Shown: positions 1 through 13,269 of the stretch, in pieces
Layout of the letters: each line of letters starts with the position of its first letter
Position numbering within the stretch: position 1 is the stretch's first letter
Origin: Halichondria panicea
Lineage: Eukaryota > Porifera > Demospongiae > Suberitida > Halichondriidae
Direction: 5' to 3'
DNA length: 64,000 bases
Assembly (NCBI RefSeq): GCF_963675165.1
Contig: NC_087388.1
Span: 5,337,047-5,401,046, forward strand
Translations under genes and position numbers: made by a program
Notes under the pieces: generated by a model
Databases searched by the model: none
Seen by the model: only the letters and a program-made list of their open reading frames with translations
What the model was told of the DNA's origin: nothing

Positions 1-3000
1 TCCTGGCTGCAAGGTCTCGATGGACAAACTTCTGCTGTTCAGCCAAGTAGGCCATTCCCAGTGCTATCTGATGGCACATCTTTAGTAGCAGTTTCCTCAC
101 TGCCAGAATCTGTGGCATAATAGCTGATCAAAAAATGTGTTGGTGCCGTGATCTACCATATATAGCGGGTAAATTTGGTGAAAGAGGCAATTGAACTATT
201 AATGGCAATTGTTAATTTGACGATCAGCTGCATGGCATTCTTATCTCGTGCGATAGATTGGGACTGAGCCCGGTATCAATTAATTTTGGGGAACCTCACC
301 TTGATTTGCAAATCGCCAAAATTACAAATTTACCCGCTATACGGTATATTAAAGGTCAGCCACACCTACACTCTCGATTAAAAAGTTGCTCACCCTAGTT
401 GTACAAAAGATAATTATTCCATAAGAGATACCTGATCTATCTCACAGTCATCATCCAGCTCAAGGCTGCTCCTCTCTCTCATGAGGTAGTCGAGGAGGCT
501 CCCGTTGGCCATATATGGCATCACTATGGCAATGCCGGGGCCAGCATCGAAACACACCCCAATCAGGGACATGACGTGAGGATGGTCAAAGTCCTGCATC
601 TTGTTCACCTCACACACCATGCTCTGAACATCCGACAACGAGAACAGACCTGCAGACAATATTTTGTGAGTGTTGTACTATTAGTAGCAAGAAATTGTAA
701 AGGGTCAGAGGACATATATCTGGTATAGAAATCAAATATCTGGTACGGAAATCAAATCAATGGACAACTATAGAACATACTCAAGAAAAAATGTGCGGTT
801 GACAACATACAATTATAAGCTACAAGTAATTATTAAATAATGTCACCTTTTAGTGTCTTCACGGCCACCCCCTGTATTGGTACATTTTTCCAGTCTGTCA
901 GGATGCCCTTGTACACAATGCCAAATTCACCTGTATAGTGAGTGACATCCCATAAATTAAGTGAAATGCACATCATTCTTTACCTTGTCCAATTGCAGTA
1001 CTGGAGAGCTTCAATATGGAGGCTGGTATTTTGAATGAGTCTGGGATGGACTCAGCAATCTCAACAAGCTCTGATTCTATAGGTCAGTGATATGTATAAC
1101 AGAAACTATACAACATTTACTAAGCCTGAAACTTACTAACAAGTGCAGTATTTCCATCTGTTACCTCTAGATCTTGAGTTTCTCTGCAATATGAAAACTG
1201 TAAATTAACATACAAATTGATTTGTTAACCAATACTTACCCGGTAGCAACGAGCTCCACAATTTCTTCATGCTTAGCAATTGACATGGACTTTCTCCGAG
1301 AGTTTAGATACAAGCAGACGAATATGATCATCATTACACACACGACCACCACAACTACACCCAAAACACTGGGAATGATGATCTCTAGAGGAACCATTGC
1401 CGCCACCCCTAGACCTGTGTATGTCAGTTGCTGGTCCAATACTTGAGCGATGTTTCTCCCAATGGTCACCTGAAAGGGTCTTGCAGTGACACAGTTACAG
1501 TTTATTAATACCTCACATTTATGATGGCTCGGTCTTCCCCTCTAGGGGGCTCCAAGGGGACAGTACAGAATATATCACTTCTTCTATCACTTAAACTACT
1601 GGGTGTCTTGACACACTCCTCCCCTCCCACTGTCACTCGTATCTCACTGATCTCCACTGAGTCGAGATTATCACCCTGGATACACACACGGTAACAGTAT
1701 GGTCAGTGTACTAGCTATATAAGACGTACCAAAATGCGTATGAGCGTCTCCGTACCACTGATGACCTCTTGGGAACTATTTAGTTGGAAATTGGAGGGAT
1801 CTGATTGGACATTAATCGGAAAGCGTGCTTGTGTGATGAGTGGGGCGTCGTCAAACAGCAGGGCATAGTCCAATGGGGTGAGTGAGGTTGTCCCTAGACT
1901 AGGAGTCAAGCATGTGATTGTGGTATTGTCCACAAGAATGCAGTTGCTCCCCTGTGGGGAGAGAGTATATACATCAAACATAATTATAGTTGCTGGCTTA
2001 CTAGAAGAGCCCCCATTTGCTGGTAGATCTCCAACACAGGCTGTTGTACAACGTCCAAATAAACTCCAGTAAAGGTCAGTGTGATGCCTCCACTGGGAAT
2101 GGTGTTGCTAGGAGATGCAACAGTCACATTGGGGTTGTTAAGATAACTGAATACCACTCCTGGATTGCTGACTCTGGCAGCATCAATGGACACCACCACC
2201 AAAGCATCGGAGGGGAGGTTTACTGTTGACGTAGTACAACGAATCTCCTCAGATTGGATAAATCTGCAGGGAAAATTTGAGCACCAGCTATTAATTATAG
2301 TATCACTCACGATATGTTACATGCGTATTTTGACCCACTGATCTCCAGAGAGACTCTAGTATCCTCCTGGTTACCCACGTCCAGTTTAGTCCCCCTAACA
2401 ACAACTGTGGTCCCTCCGGTAATGAATCCAAAGGTCGGAGTCACACTGCTGACAGTAGGATCCACTGCAGTGAAAGAGCCAGCCATTACAATGGCTACTC
2501 TAGAGCCAATGGTCAGAGAGAATTCTTTGGACCCCCCTTCAGTTACGAAGTTGATGGTCTCACAGACAAACTGACGCCCTGGTATGTAACCAGTGTTGGT
2601 GGGAGTGCAAGCCATGCCTCCTAATGTAAGGGTGGCGTTCTGAATATCGGTAAAGGTTATTCCGAGGTCGGTGCCGTTCACAGTGATGGCTGTACCACCC
2701 TCAAATGGTCCTGTGGGGGCCGGGAGGGATTGGTATATCATAGCTGTAGATATCTTAGATTTACAGATGGTAGCAAGATAGCACAGGCGCGCATGAGCGT
2801 AATTGTTACCTGACATTGGAGTGAATGAGTTGATGACAGGGGCAGGACAATTGTTCCCTTCAATAACGAAACTGTTAGAGCACTCTTGCGTCACCTCACA
2901 ACTACCTCCACACCACCCACATGCAAACTCTGACCCCATTCTGGCCGCAATACAAGAGGAACATCCACTTGCCAAATCACGACAATCATACAACGTCACT

Positions 3001-6000
3001 GTGTGTGTTAGTGTGTAAACGTTTGACATAATTTTTGTGACAAGAGTTTACCTGAAGTTATTTCCATGATGCTGCTTAGTGTGTGGTTGACGCCATTCCC
3101 CGTCCATATCACCACGACAACGACAATGGAACCGTTGACCCCAGCAGAGGTGAGCTGCACACAGAATTGTCACTGCTTACAAGTATGCAATATACATGCA
3201 GGATGGAGCAAGCATAAGTTTAAAATGGCAGGCCAAGCTGGGGTCTATCCCGCAAAGCGCCTGAAAATTTTTTGACAGGAAACCACACCCCATAATTATG
3301 ACGTAACACATCGAAATTATACATCCACATGCATGTGTCTTTGTTTCACTAATAGATTTTTCAATATTAACGACCATTACCAGCTAGGAAACCATTATGC
3401 ATAATGGCGACCATTACTTACCTATAGTTGCAAAAAGTGGTCCGATTTTGCTGGACCCCTTGCTATGCTCGATTATGCTTATGATCAATTATGTAACTAA
3501 GAGCAAGTGCAAACTTAATTAACGGCGTTAATTTGAGGTTAAGTTAGTCTACAGCCTCGAGTCAATGCTGCTATGCTAATGTGCAGGTTCTCTCGCTTTT
3601 GCTCCTTTTTATTTTATTTTCTATTTTTGCCAAATTCCAAATTTAAAACTACTACCTTGTTTTGTTGAGGCTATCCATGGTACAAAGGAAATGCTATCGC
3701 AGCCAGGTAAGTAGACTCAGAAGACAGACACACAGACTGACCAACTACTATAACCCGTGGCGTGCCTCGGGTTAACTATAGGTGTGTACATGTGTATTGC
3801 AAGATCATATGGAAAGTCAATGTACGGCCTAACTAAAATGTAATTTAATTATACTACAAACATTTAAGCTGCCCCTACACTCATTGGAATCTGTTTACAA
3901 GTATGTACTGTATAGCGGGTAATTTTCAGTGGGAAAAACATTTATGGTTAAGCAATATTTAGTCACTTTGTTTTCGTGGTTGCTGCTTGCACTGCAGGTA
4001 AGGTAGGCAAGGTCGCTAGGTAAAATATTCGTGGTCAGATCGAGCTTCAATTAGGCCAATAAAATTATGCTAGCATAATTTTAAGACTAATATAGGTGGG
4101 TGGAGCATTGAGTATTATAATACATTATTATATTACAGCCTAATAGGTAAGCCTATTAGGCAATTTTTACCAAATAATGTTGGTAGAAAGTATTTATAGA
4201 AGCACTGAGCCGCATGAGTAATGCTAATAGTTGACCTTTACACTTCTAAGCACATTGACCACATGGTGGCTAGACTGGCTAGTAGTAGTGGCTACTGAGT
4301 ATATACGTATGGATATTATTATTATTGTATACACTCTAAAGTTTTGGAGCGAATAAAAATACCGAGAGGCGTATTAGCACAGCGGAATTTGCAACATTCA
4401 TGTATACATGTTAATCAGTCACGTAATTGTGTGCAAGTATATGTATTGTGACAAACAGTACAAGTGATCCTCTTCATTCCACTGGATAATTCAATCACTT
4501 AAGCTAGCCATCAATACTCACTTGTCCACTGCCCACTGTACACAGGATAGAGCTCTCATTCTCATACTGAGCTGTCAGACTAACTCCATTCACAACACAA
4601 TAGTACTCAAAGCCATCCGTCTAATGGACATGGAGGAACAATCCAGTATTACAATACACGTAGAACAGGCATGCAGCTGTATGTGAGCTAGATAAGTTTA
4701 ATAGTACATTGTGCATGAACACTTGTTGTACCAACTAATAATTATTAAACTCAAGCTTTATAGCTAACTACAGAGGTCATGTGACTTACGGGGGCTATGA
4801 GGTTCCTAGTGGTCAGTCGAAGGTCCTGGGCCACTCTTACTGGTTGAGTGTACCCATCAGAGGGGGGTGTGTCCAAAAGGGGGCACTCGGCAGTGAAGTT
4901 GTTGCCTCCAGACACCTGTACAGAGGATGTATAGAGTCACAGGTCACTATACAGGGCCGTAAGAACCAGGGGGGCTGGGGGGGAAACTGCCCCCCCCACT
5001 CTGAAAACTTGGAGGGCAGAGCCCCCCTGATTTTCAGACAGTGAAATGGGGTGGGGCACTCCTCTGCAGAGTTCAGCAGATCACAGTCCTGATATTATAA
5101 TTATTTAGTGCCTTTTAATCTAACCACATTGGTTAAATGCATGTGCATGGTTTGTTGCAACAACACTGTACAGTAACTAAAGTAAGTTAATCCACATGCA
5201 GCTGAAATTTATATAGCTAGAGCTCACTATGGCACAATATTCATTCTTCAGTACCTCAGCCTGCCCATGATGAAGAAAGTATAGGATCTTCTTCTTACGA
5301 AGCTCGATGAATCTCCAGCGTCTATTCTATATATACTTTATATACACAAGTTTTGCTAACTGACTTTGAAGCAGTTGCTCGTGACTTTGCTTCCACGTCG
5401 AATAAACTATTTTGCTATAGCTCTCACATGCAGATTATTTTATTTATGTATCTTTCTCCTGTTTATCTCTGAGAACATACAAAATGTAAAAAGTTCGCCT
5501 CTGGCGGGGCGGGAGGGGAAATTTCCCCCTCCTGGACCCACCCATGCATGCGTCACAGAGGATCTGTTCCTTTTTTCTGCCCCCCCCCACCTAAAAAATC
5601 TTATTACAGCCCTGCTATAAGCTCACCTGTAGGAAGTGAGATGCATTCCTGCAAGGAGCTAATGTTCCACTGCACTGCTTGTTGAGGTTACACCATCCAC
5701 ACGGACTGTTGAGCCCGAGGCAATCCTTACAGCTGTAGAATGGGAAAGAGGGCCAGTTTTTTAAACACCAAATAGCCTGTGAATTTGAAAAGTGGTGATA
5801 CCTTTTTCCTGCTGAGCAATTGTAGATGACGAGAGCTTGGTTGGTGATATCAAATGGCTCATTGAACAGAGAGCTCTGAAAGCCCAGGTTGATGGTTGCA
5901 GTCACTCCAGGATAGTCAAGTACCAGTCCTTCAATATCACAAATGAACACTGTTCCCGGGATGACCTCAACAGCTGGTACTATGATGGGTGAGAAACGTC

Positions 6001-8010
6001 CTTCACTGTCTGCCACATGACAGGAGATGTTCTCTCCAGGCAGGAGGTCAGGCAGGCCGGGGGAGGTCAGGGTAACATTGAACTGTGGGAGGTATATATA
6101 GGTATGTTATCATATACAACTGTATACATGCAAGCGCCTCACCTCTCTACCACGAATTGCTTGGTCGAGGACAAGTTGCATAGGATCCACTGTAGCAATA
6201 ACACAGTTGGTATTGTTATTTATCCATCTACTGGAGAGACCAGAGTTCTGACACTGCGTCTGACGAGAGCACTTGTTCTCCACCACACACCACCCACACA
6301 GCGGGTTGAGGTCATTGGTACAACTGGTACAGTCTATACGCTGGAAGCACTCCTCTATGGGTACTTGGAACACCTACAGTGTGGGGGGGGATTGTAATGG
6401 ATGGGAGACGGGACATACCTCAAAACAAGCAATAACTTACAGAGTCTGCAGTGACTGCTGTAATGTAGTTCAGTCCCTCCTGCCATGACAACTGATGTAT
6501 CTCAGAGTTCACTGACTGATCGTAGAACTGAACGAATGACACTACAGGGCTAAGAGAAACTTCCAACTGTGGAGAAAAACAGATAATTAGAATACACACT
6601 ATAGCTGACTCAGACACTTACTCCTATTATCGTCTGATCAATCGCCACAAACGCAAAGTAGAACTGCTCTATATTCACAGGTACGATGGCGGTGAGTATT
6701 GTTGGTATACTAAAAGGAATAGTGTCTGGGAAGAGAATACCGACGGGAGTGGGTGTGTCACATCTGTCATCAGCTACCTGGAGAATGAAGTGTGTGAGTT
6801 GGCAGTTATGTTAGAAGCAAGGGTATATAAAGAGAAGAGGGCATGCAACTACAATCTATCGTATTATAAATGGGCGGGGGCTTATATCTAAAGAATTATT
6901 GCACATGGGCTAAATATATAACATATCCTGATGACTCATCAATAATACGACGACGCATACACAGTATACATTGTGAGTTGCATGCCCTCTTCTCTTTATA
7001 CGCCCTTGTTAGAAGTATATAGCACAAACCTGAGGTGGGGTAGTGCAGTTTTCTGAGGAACCTGTTCTCCAAGCTAAACCAATTTCTTCACCAATAGTCC
7101 GTGACACAATACAAGTGTCATACTTAGTGTCCATAGCTTCATTGACGGCATTGACATTGACTAGACAAATAGGGTTTATAGTGCCAGGCGTACAAATGTA
7201 CACAGCTGCAATAGGTCCAGGTATTCCAATGAAGTTGTCCAGTAAAGACGCTGCACACACACGAGTCGCTTCAGTGATTGTTTGACCTTCGCAATTGAAA
7301 TCAACTTCATACAAAGCTGTCATTCCACAGGTACTTGGGCCTCCACAATCAGGCATGTTGCAAACACGTAATAGTCTTATAGCTCGTGCATCAGCAGGTT
7401 GGTAATCGACTACAACATAGTAGGCAAAGTTACCACTCACAAATCCACCATAGAATTGTCGTGCAAAGTCATCAACTCTAAAATTCAGTTCATTGAATGA
7501 GCCAGATGGATTATTATCAGATGACCTATTGAATCCCTCTCCGAATTGTTGCAGTACCATCCTGTGCTGCGTTCCGGCACCAGTCGATGCTCCAGTGTAG
7601 AAAGTGTCTCCTGACGTAAAGATAGCTGCTCCAAAGTCCTGATCTGCTGAAGCTATAGCATTACTGACACTCCTGATAGGACCATCACTGAGGTTGCTTG
7701 CATTGTAGACAGAGCAAGAGAGATCCTCTAAACACACCACCAACATCCCAGTAGAACTCAGGGCCAGTCCTCTAGTGATGACAGTAGCTCCTACATCAAC
7801 TCTTTCTTCTTGAATTAGCTGTGCATTCAGTCCATACAGGTTATTGCCTGTAGCAAGGAATGTTCTCCCAGTTGAGTCCACTTGTAGTCCTGGGGCATTG
7901 ATAGAGACATCAAAGCCAAAGGATAATGATTCAGAATAAGCTACTCCTTGCAGCAGAAAAAAAGCAAAGAGAACCACTAACAAGTAGCACAGCCACATTC
8001 TATATAGCAT
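1..8010 (-). CDS. Gene A: plexin-ectodomain receptor tyrosine kinase, 3' end outside window
   Basis: Single-pass cell-surface receptor kinase. Exons in transcript order: 8010-7030, 6777-6622, 6566-6441, 6373-6143, 6082-5802, 5732-5627, 4915-4790, 4620-4522, 3154-3052, 2998-2810, 2710-2311, 2263-2002, 1951-1730, 1675-1517, 1469-1240, 1183-1137, 1076-984, 930-847, 649-432, 109-1. All have GT/AG borders and matching phases. Exons 1-3 encode a signal peptide and a Sema propeller, exon 4 PSI1 (motif CGWCVVENKC), exon 6 PSI2 ([10 protein letters not shown]), exon 10 PSI3, exons 11-15 four IPT repeats, exon 15 the membrane helix. Exons 17-20 hold the kinase glycine loop GQGEFG, VAVK and HRDLAAR. The DFG exon, C-lobe and tail lie left of base 1. 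The start at 8010 (MLYRMW) precedes a hydrophobic leader; a second ATG at 7998 is equally possible. It is clearly more diverged from C and D than those are from each other. No disablement was seen in the visible exons. Confidence 0.88.
158..350. mobile_element. MITE with TATAGCGGGTAA-type inverted ends (copy in gene A intron 19)
   Basis: The left end reads TATAGCGGGTAAATTTGG and the right end ACAAATTTACCCGCTATACGG, an imperfect inverted repeat about 190 bp apart, with no coding capacity. Related copies lie at about 3908-4033 (partial), 14350-14525, 25339-25480 (right end lost), 37036-37220 and 50424-50630. Most sit in RTK introns or just 3' of RTK genes. Confidence 0.6.
4952..5614. mobile_element. 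Insertion element in gene A intron 6
   Basis: A 663-bp segment whose ends are inverted relatives: CAGGGCCGTAAGAA at the left, and TTATTACAGCCCTG at the right. It is flanked by the direct repeat CTATA (4947-4951 and 5615-5619). It contains G-rich and C-rich runs but no convincing protein. The right end is only about 12 bp from the donor side of exon 6. Confidence 0.55.
7030..8010 (-). other. Gene A exon 1: signal peptide and most of the Sema domain
   Basis: A 981-nt (327-codon) exon ending in phase 0 at a GT donor. A hydrophobic leader (WLCYLLVVLFAFFLL) is followed by Sema-like sequence with paired cysteines and the signature [18 protein letters not shown], which is shared word for word with gene C. 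Several surface segments differ in length and sequence from C and D, for example around 7600-7650 and 7440-7510. Those are the same segments in which C and D differ from each other. Confidence 0.8.
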
Positions 8011-8130
8011 TGATCTTTAATTTGCAAACTATAAAGACTATTATCAAAGTAGACCTATATCCACTATTTATCTATAGATATGCATCCTGTAACTTGATTT
8101 TTCACCATAGATTTCACAGCAAATGTAGCC

Positions 8131-8190
8131 TTAGCCTCGAGACCAGGCCGATTAAAATACGTATTTTAATCGGCCTGGATTCGAGGCTAA
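8131..8190. repeat. Head-to-head terminal inverted repeats (perfect 18-bp palindrome core)
   Basis: The core at 8143-8178 is a perfect inverted repeat with no spacer (arm CCAGGCCGATTAAAATAC). Outside it lie TTAGCCTCGA and its complement TCGAGGCTAA. This is two transposon ends joined with nothing between them. The same end sequence (TAGCCTCGA...CCAGGCCG) occurs near 8988, 9483, 27261, 28340 and 40985. Confidence 0.65.
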
Positions 8191-8191
8191 T

Positions 8192-8962
8192 GTAGCCTCG
8201 ATTCCAGGCTGCTTGAAAAGGCGACCTGGTATACCTTGTATGCGCATGCGCGTACATTACCCCAAAAGGGGGTAATCTGTGTATTTGTGGATACTGTCAG
8301 TAAAATAAACACGTATACTATTTTGTATTTTGAAGTTGTGTCCGTTACATAGAAGTATTGTACAAAGATAACTGAGTTCTTACACCATAGTATATTGTAT
8401 CCAAGCCAAGTCTCTACTTAACGACACCCTACACTGTAAGGCTACAGATGTTATAGGAAAGGCATAATGTGTTCCTGAGAGTCCCCTGATGAGGCTGTGG
8501 TAATATGGACCAGGCAAGTCTTCAGCTACCAAATCTTGCCTTTATGTTCGACAAGAAGTCATTGCTGAAGATAAAAAGCCAATGATCACTCCTGAAAGCT
8601 TTTAATAAGCTTTAACTCGACACTCTGGAAGTTATTCACTCAAGATCTACTGATGTATTAAAGAGTCCACCACTCTTTCCTAGCTGGCAGCTCTAGCTGT
8701 TTGGGAGGCCTTCTTGAACTGCCTCTTTGAAAAACAGAGCTAGAAGAAGCAACACTGCTGCAGCATAATTATTCTACTTTACTCTGCATGAAAGCTGCCA
8801 TTGCATTGTGGTCATGAACATTTTACCACTAATTAACTACATGATCATGCGTATTGTAACTTTGTCCGTTTTATAGTCTTAGTCTATGATGAAATTTCTG
8901 TCAATTATTTCACGCATGCGCATACAAGCCGCCTTTTTCAAGCGGCCTGTAATCGAGGCTAA
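8192..8962. mobile_element. Non-autonomous DNA transposon, about 770 bp, copy 1
   Basis: It begins near TAGCCTCGATTCCAGGC and ends near GCCTGTAATCGAGGCTA, so the termini are inverted repeats. A second copy at about 51995-52772 is colinear through most of its length, including GCCAAGTCTCTACTTAACG and GAGTCCACCACTCTTTCC. There is no long reading frame. It is placed among hAT-like elements because the second copy is flanked by an 8-bp direct repeat. Confidence 0.7.
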
Positions 8963-9095
8963 ATCAAATGTAGCTGTAGCCAACAGGCTAGCCTCAAATC
9001 CAGGCCGATTAAAATACGTCCTGGTCTCTTATTGCTTGGGTGATAGTGCACATGCGTAAACTGAGTCCCCCAGAATCTGGGGGATTCTAAATTAT

Positions 9096-9158
9096 AGTCT
9101 CGCGAGCCATACTCCACAATCTGATACTACCAGATTGTGGAGTATGGCTCGCGAGACT
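9096..9158. repeat. Perfect hairpin with 28-bp arms containing CTCGCGAG
   Basis: The arms run 9096-9123 and 9131-9158 around a 7-nt loop and match base for base. Each arm contains the palindromic core CTCGCGAG. The function is unknown; it may be a very short foldback element. Confidence 0.75.
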
Positions 9159-9864
9159 AGATTCTTTATACGTTTAATAGTATGCTTGTAAACCTTTGTA
9201 AAATTATACCGTAAACTAGTTTGTTTACTAGTTTCTTTCCGTACAAATACTTGTCTCCTGATCCTGTGAAACTATGGCTTCTGCTCTCTATTGCGTTGTC
9301 GAAAAGGCTTGCACACTAGTCTGAAGCCAGAAGAGGCTCTCATCTGTACAGAAACCAAGTTTAAAACATCACGACCATCCAACCATCATAGTAGCTATAG
9401 GGCTAGGCTATAAAGCATAGTAGATACTACATGGGCGTGTACGGACAACGCCTATGATTAATTACACATTTGCAATGAGATACCAGGCCGTATTTTAATC
9501 GGCCTGGATTCGAGGCTACCACCAGGCCTGACCACTTTTTCGAGGCAAATTGGCAATGGTCGTCACTACTGTAAGAACGTAATGGGAAAGGGGCGGAGTT
9601 TTTCACATGGTATACACAATGAAAATGAAAGTCAACGAGAATGAGGCTCAAATTTTTACGGACACTCGTAGCATTAATATAAATACTCAACTCTGAACTT
9701 CCACTCTGGAATGTACTTCCATTCTAAATTCATTCTGTAATAAAATCGGAACGGAAAGGAACGCGCCTGTGCAATAGAATTTCAGAAGCCCTTCGGCTTT
9801 ATTTTTGTATATATATATGCTCTTTATTTTATTTATTATGCTATTTTGCTCGCTCCCTACTAGA

Positions 9865-10287
9865 TAGGCCCTGATAAATTATGCTTTTTTTCACCCATTA
9901 TTCTATTCTTTAATTCTTGAAAAATGTGCCTATTATTCTCATAAAAAATCCGATTATTCTCTGATTTTTCCCAAAAAATGTGACATAACAAAATTAAGAT
10001 GTATAGAAATAAACACAACACACAACTGACTCAAGACATAATTATTTAATTCGTGTTATCTTGCTGAATTGAACTGATCCATAATAATTATTAGGTATTC
10101 CTAAAAGGGCGGCTGATTCATGAGACTAAATATTCACCTTCAGCCATTTTTTGCCATGAAAACGTCGTTATGCAAAGCTTAATGTAATGATATTTACCAA
10201 AAATGGACAAGGCCGCCTATTATTCCCAATTATTCTTTAGACACCTATTATGCTAAAATTATTCTGAGCATAATTTATCAGGGCCTA
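9865..10287. mobile_element. hAT-like MITE, TAGGCCC family, copy 1
   Basis: A 423-bp element with termini TAGGCCCTGATAAATTATGC and its inverted complement. The flanks are CTACTAGA (9857-9864) and CTACTAGT (10288-10295), an 8-bp target duplication with one mismatch. The 8-bp length fits the hAT superfamily. The element is AT-rich and non-coding. Confidence 0.75.
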
Positions 10288-11772
10288 CTACTAGTACCTT
10301 AATTAGTGCTTGTTGTAATAAATTCAGAATGGAAATGCAATATTTACGCAGAACTAAATGGCCTGTACTTCCGTCAGGAAACCACATCAATAATCATACC
10401 ACGTGGTTTTCGTTTCACTAATCGATTTCAATATTGACTATGTATAATGATGACCATTACCTATATCTATATAGCCGCGACAAGTGGTCTGCGACTTTGG
10501 ATGCTTGTGGATGGAGGCCTTGATTGTGAAGGAGGCTATAGCTTGACCCCTTGCTACGGCCTCGACATGAGTATGTGTATACATGTGTATTACGAGTAGG
10601 CCCCAACAAATTATGCTCCTTTTTTTCCTGCTTACCTAGCTCCTGGTATTATGCTTTTGAGCACTGCCAGTCTATTTAATATGCTTGTCGGAAGAACCCA
10701 TTGACGTCATAAATATCAGCAATAGCAGCAACAACAAATGTATCTTAATTGTAATAATAATAATAATTATGGTTTCTCAGCATACATTCAAGTAAGTTGC
10801 AGAAACAGAACAATATACAGGCCAGAGAGTAAGCCAGGTGGTGAGTGTAAAACTGAAGGCTAATCTGAATCTAGTCAGATTGCCCAAGTGAGTAATTATA
10901 CATGTGAGAACAAGCACTTCACAAGCAAACACTAATGACCATTGTGGAACCCCAGGTGAAATGAGCACAAGGTCATGGAAAGTCAATTGTAGGTTTTCTC
11001 AGGAAATTTTTTTGATAGAGGTGCATTCATACAGAAATCCTTACCGAGGAAATCAAGTGCATGGAGTCTATATAATACAGATAGAGCACAATGGGTGGTT
11101 ACAGAATATATGCATGTATGCAGTCGTGTATATGTATATATACTGAATCAGTCGATGTGCCTGATCAATGGGCTGGCATGGCTGTTCTGCTGCGCGGCAT
11201 CTCGATGAGCGTGCTCCTTGGATAGACATGATGGAAGCTCTCAGCAGGGCAAAGCTTAGTTTGCACCTGATCCAATGGTTCGTTTTATTGTCATGTATAC
11301 TCAGTGCGCTCATCATGGCTGCTATATATATATAGAAAGTATTTGCAGTTTTCCCCATCCCTCCATGACATAACTAGTGACATAACTAGTGGAGTAAAGC
11401 TTGCATATCCTTCTCTGTTCATATTGCATTAATTGGCTTGGCGTCTCTTCTCTTGTTCGTGCTTTCTGTATATACTGGTGTGAGTGAGCTTCCACGGTTC
11501 GATCTGGTGCTTGGGTTGAATACCCTGACCCTTCACGAATTCCTCCTCCCCCCAGAAGCTAAACATGGCAATACCGGTCCTCAGTGATTGCTGAATTATA
11601 TAATAGATCGTAGGTTCTCAGGTTACAATGCCTAGAATGGTACGCGGCATGCGGCAATGATGATATAATGATAAACACATACACCATTTGCCTTATAAAC
11701 AGGAAATTAATAATAACATTATTGGTATTCCACCTGGTTATTTTTTCTTTGTTTTTTGCCCTAAATTGGGAT

Positions 11773-12155
11773 TAGGCCCTGATAAATTATGCTTTTTTTT
11801 CACCCATTATTAAAAATGTGCCTATTATTCTCATAACAAATCCGATTATACTCTGATTTTTCCCCAAAAATGAGACATAACAAAATTAAGACGTAGAAAT
11901 AAACACAACACACTGTCTCAAGACATAATTAATATATCGTGTTATCTCGCTGAATTGAACTGATCCATAATTAAAAGGGCGGCTGATATGAGACTAAATA
12001 TTCACCTTCAGCCATTTTTTGCCATGAAAACATCGTTATGCAAAACTTAATGTAATGATCTTTACCAAAAATGGACATTGATCCCTATTATTCCCAATTA
12101 TTCTTTAGACACCTATTATGCTAAAATTATTCCGAGCGTAATTTATCGGGGCCTA
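11773..12155. mobile_element. hAT-like MITE, TAGGCCC family, copy 2
   Basis: It has the same termini as the copy at 9865 and colinear interior sequence (for example CAGCCATTTTTTGCCATG). Flanking sequence ATTGGGA appears on both sides, consistent with a slightly altered target duplication. Confidence 0.7.
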
Positions 12156-12387
12156 TATTGGGACCATGTAGTATTTAACTTTTTGCAGGCAGCCAATTGA
12201 TGCGGGCGCGGCCTACCTGAGAAACTACAAATTAACCTTGTATAATTTTTTAATACCGATGAAAATGTGAGGAGTCGCATTTTCAATTAACTTTGTACGG
12301 CCTAATTATAAATGTGATAAACTACAGCAGTTTTGTTTTACCTTTGCAACACATGAACACAAGCAGGAAAAACCACCATGTACTAAT

Positions 12388-12868
12388 TAGGCCCTGATAA
12401 AAAATTCTCACCCATTATTCTATTCTTTAATTCTTAAATCCTCATAACAAATCCGATTATTCTCTGATTATTCCCCAAAAAATATTAATGTGATATAATA
12501 ATTAATAGACAAAAAAATTAATTAAGATGTATAATAAATTATAGACATATGAACACAGCACACAACTGACACAAGACATAATTAATAATCAGATTCTCAG
12601 TATTATTTTGCTGACTTGAACTGATCCATAGTAATGTATTCACTTTCAGCCATTTTTGCCATGAGAATGTCATTATGCAAACCTTAATGTAATGATCTTT
12701 AACAAAATGGACATTGATGCCCTATTATGCTAAATTTATTCCGAGCATAATAATTATGCTCGGAATAAATTTAGCATAATAGATTAAAGACTTTAGCACA
12801 ATTTAGCACTAGATCTAGTAGGCCTAATAAATTATTTATTAAGGCCTAGATCTAGTGCTAAATTGTGG
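12388..12868. mobile_element. Diverged TAGGCCC-family MITE copy 3 with two nested hairpins
   Basis: The left terminus at 12388 matches the family. Its right part is rearranged into a perfect 30-bp-arm palindrome (12722-12751 / 12753-12782) and a second hairpin (about 12798-12868, arms sharing TTTAGCACTAGATCTAG). The boundaries are approximate. The hairpins look like ends of two elements joined or copied in inverted order. Confidence 0.55.
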
Positions 12869-13269
12869 TTACCGAAATGTAGGACCCTGCAAGCTCGATG
12901 AAATCAAGAAACTGACAGTGGCATAGGCAGAGGGGGGCTGACGAGGATAGAGCCCCCCCCCCTTTTGTGCTTCATGAATTCCAGCTTAGCTTGAATTACT
13001 GTGATCTGTCAATCTATTCTGCAGTACTGCATGCATAGTTACTAAATGTGGGCAGGGCTATCTGATGCGCATGCTTACTGATGCGCATGCTTACTGCTGA
13101 GAAAAAAGTGATCACCTCTTTTTTAGAGGAAATTCAATGATGCTCAACCAATTTGAGCCCTGCCCTTAATTCCCAAAATCCTGGCTACACCATGCACTGA
13201 AACACGCAAATTAGATTGCATCGGAATCAATCCCAGAGCATGTAGAAATGACTTTACTCTTGAAACTCC

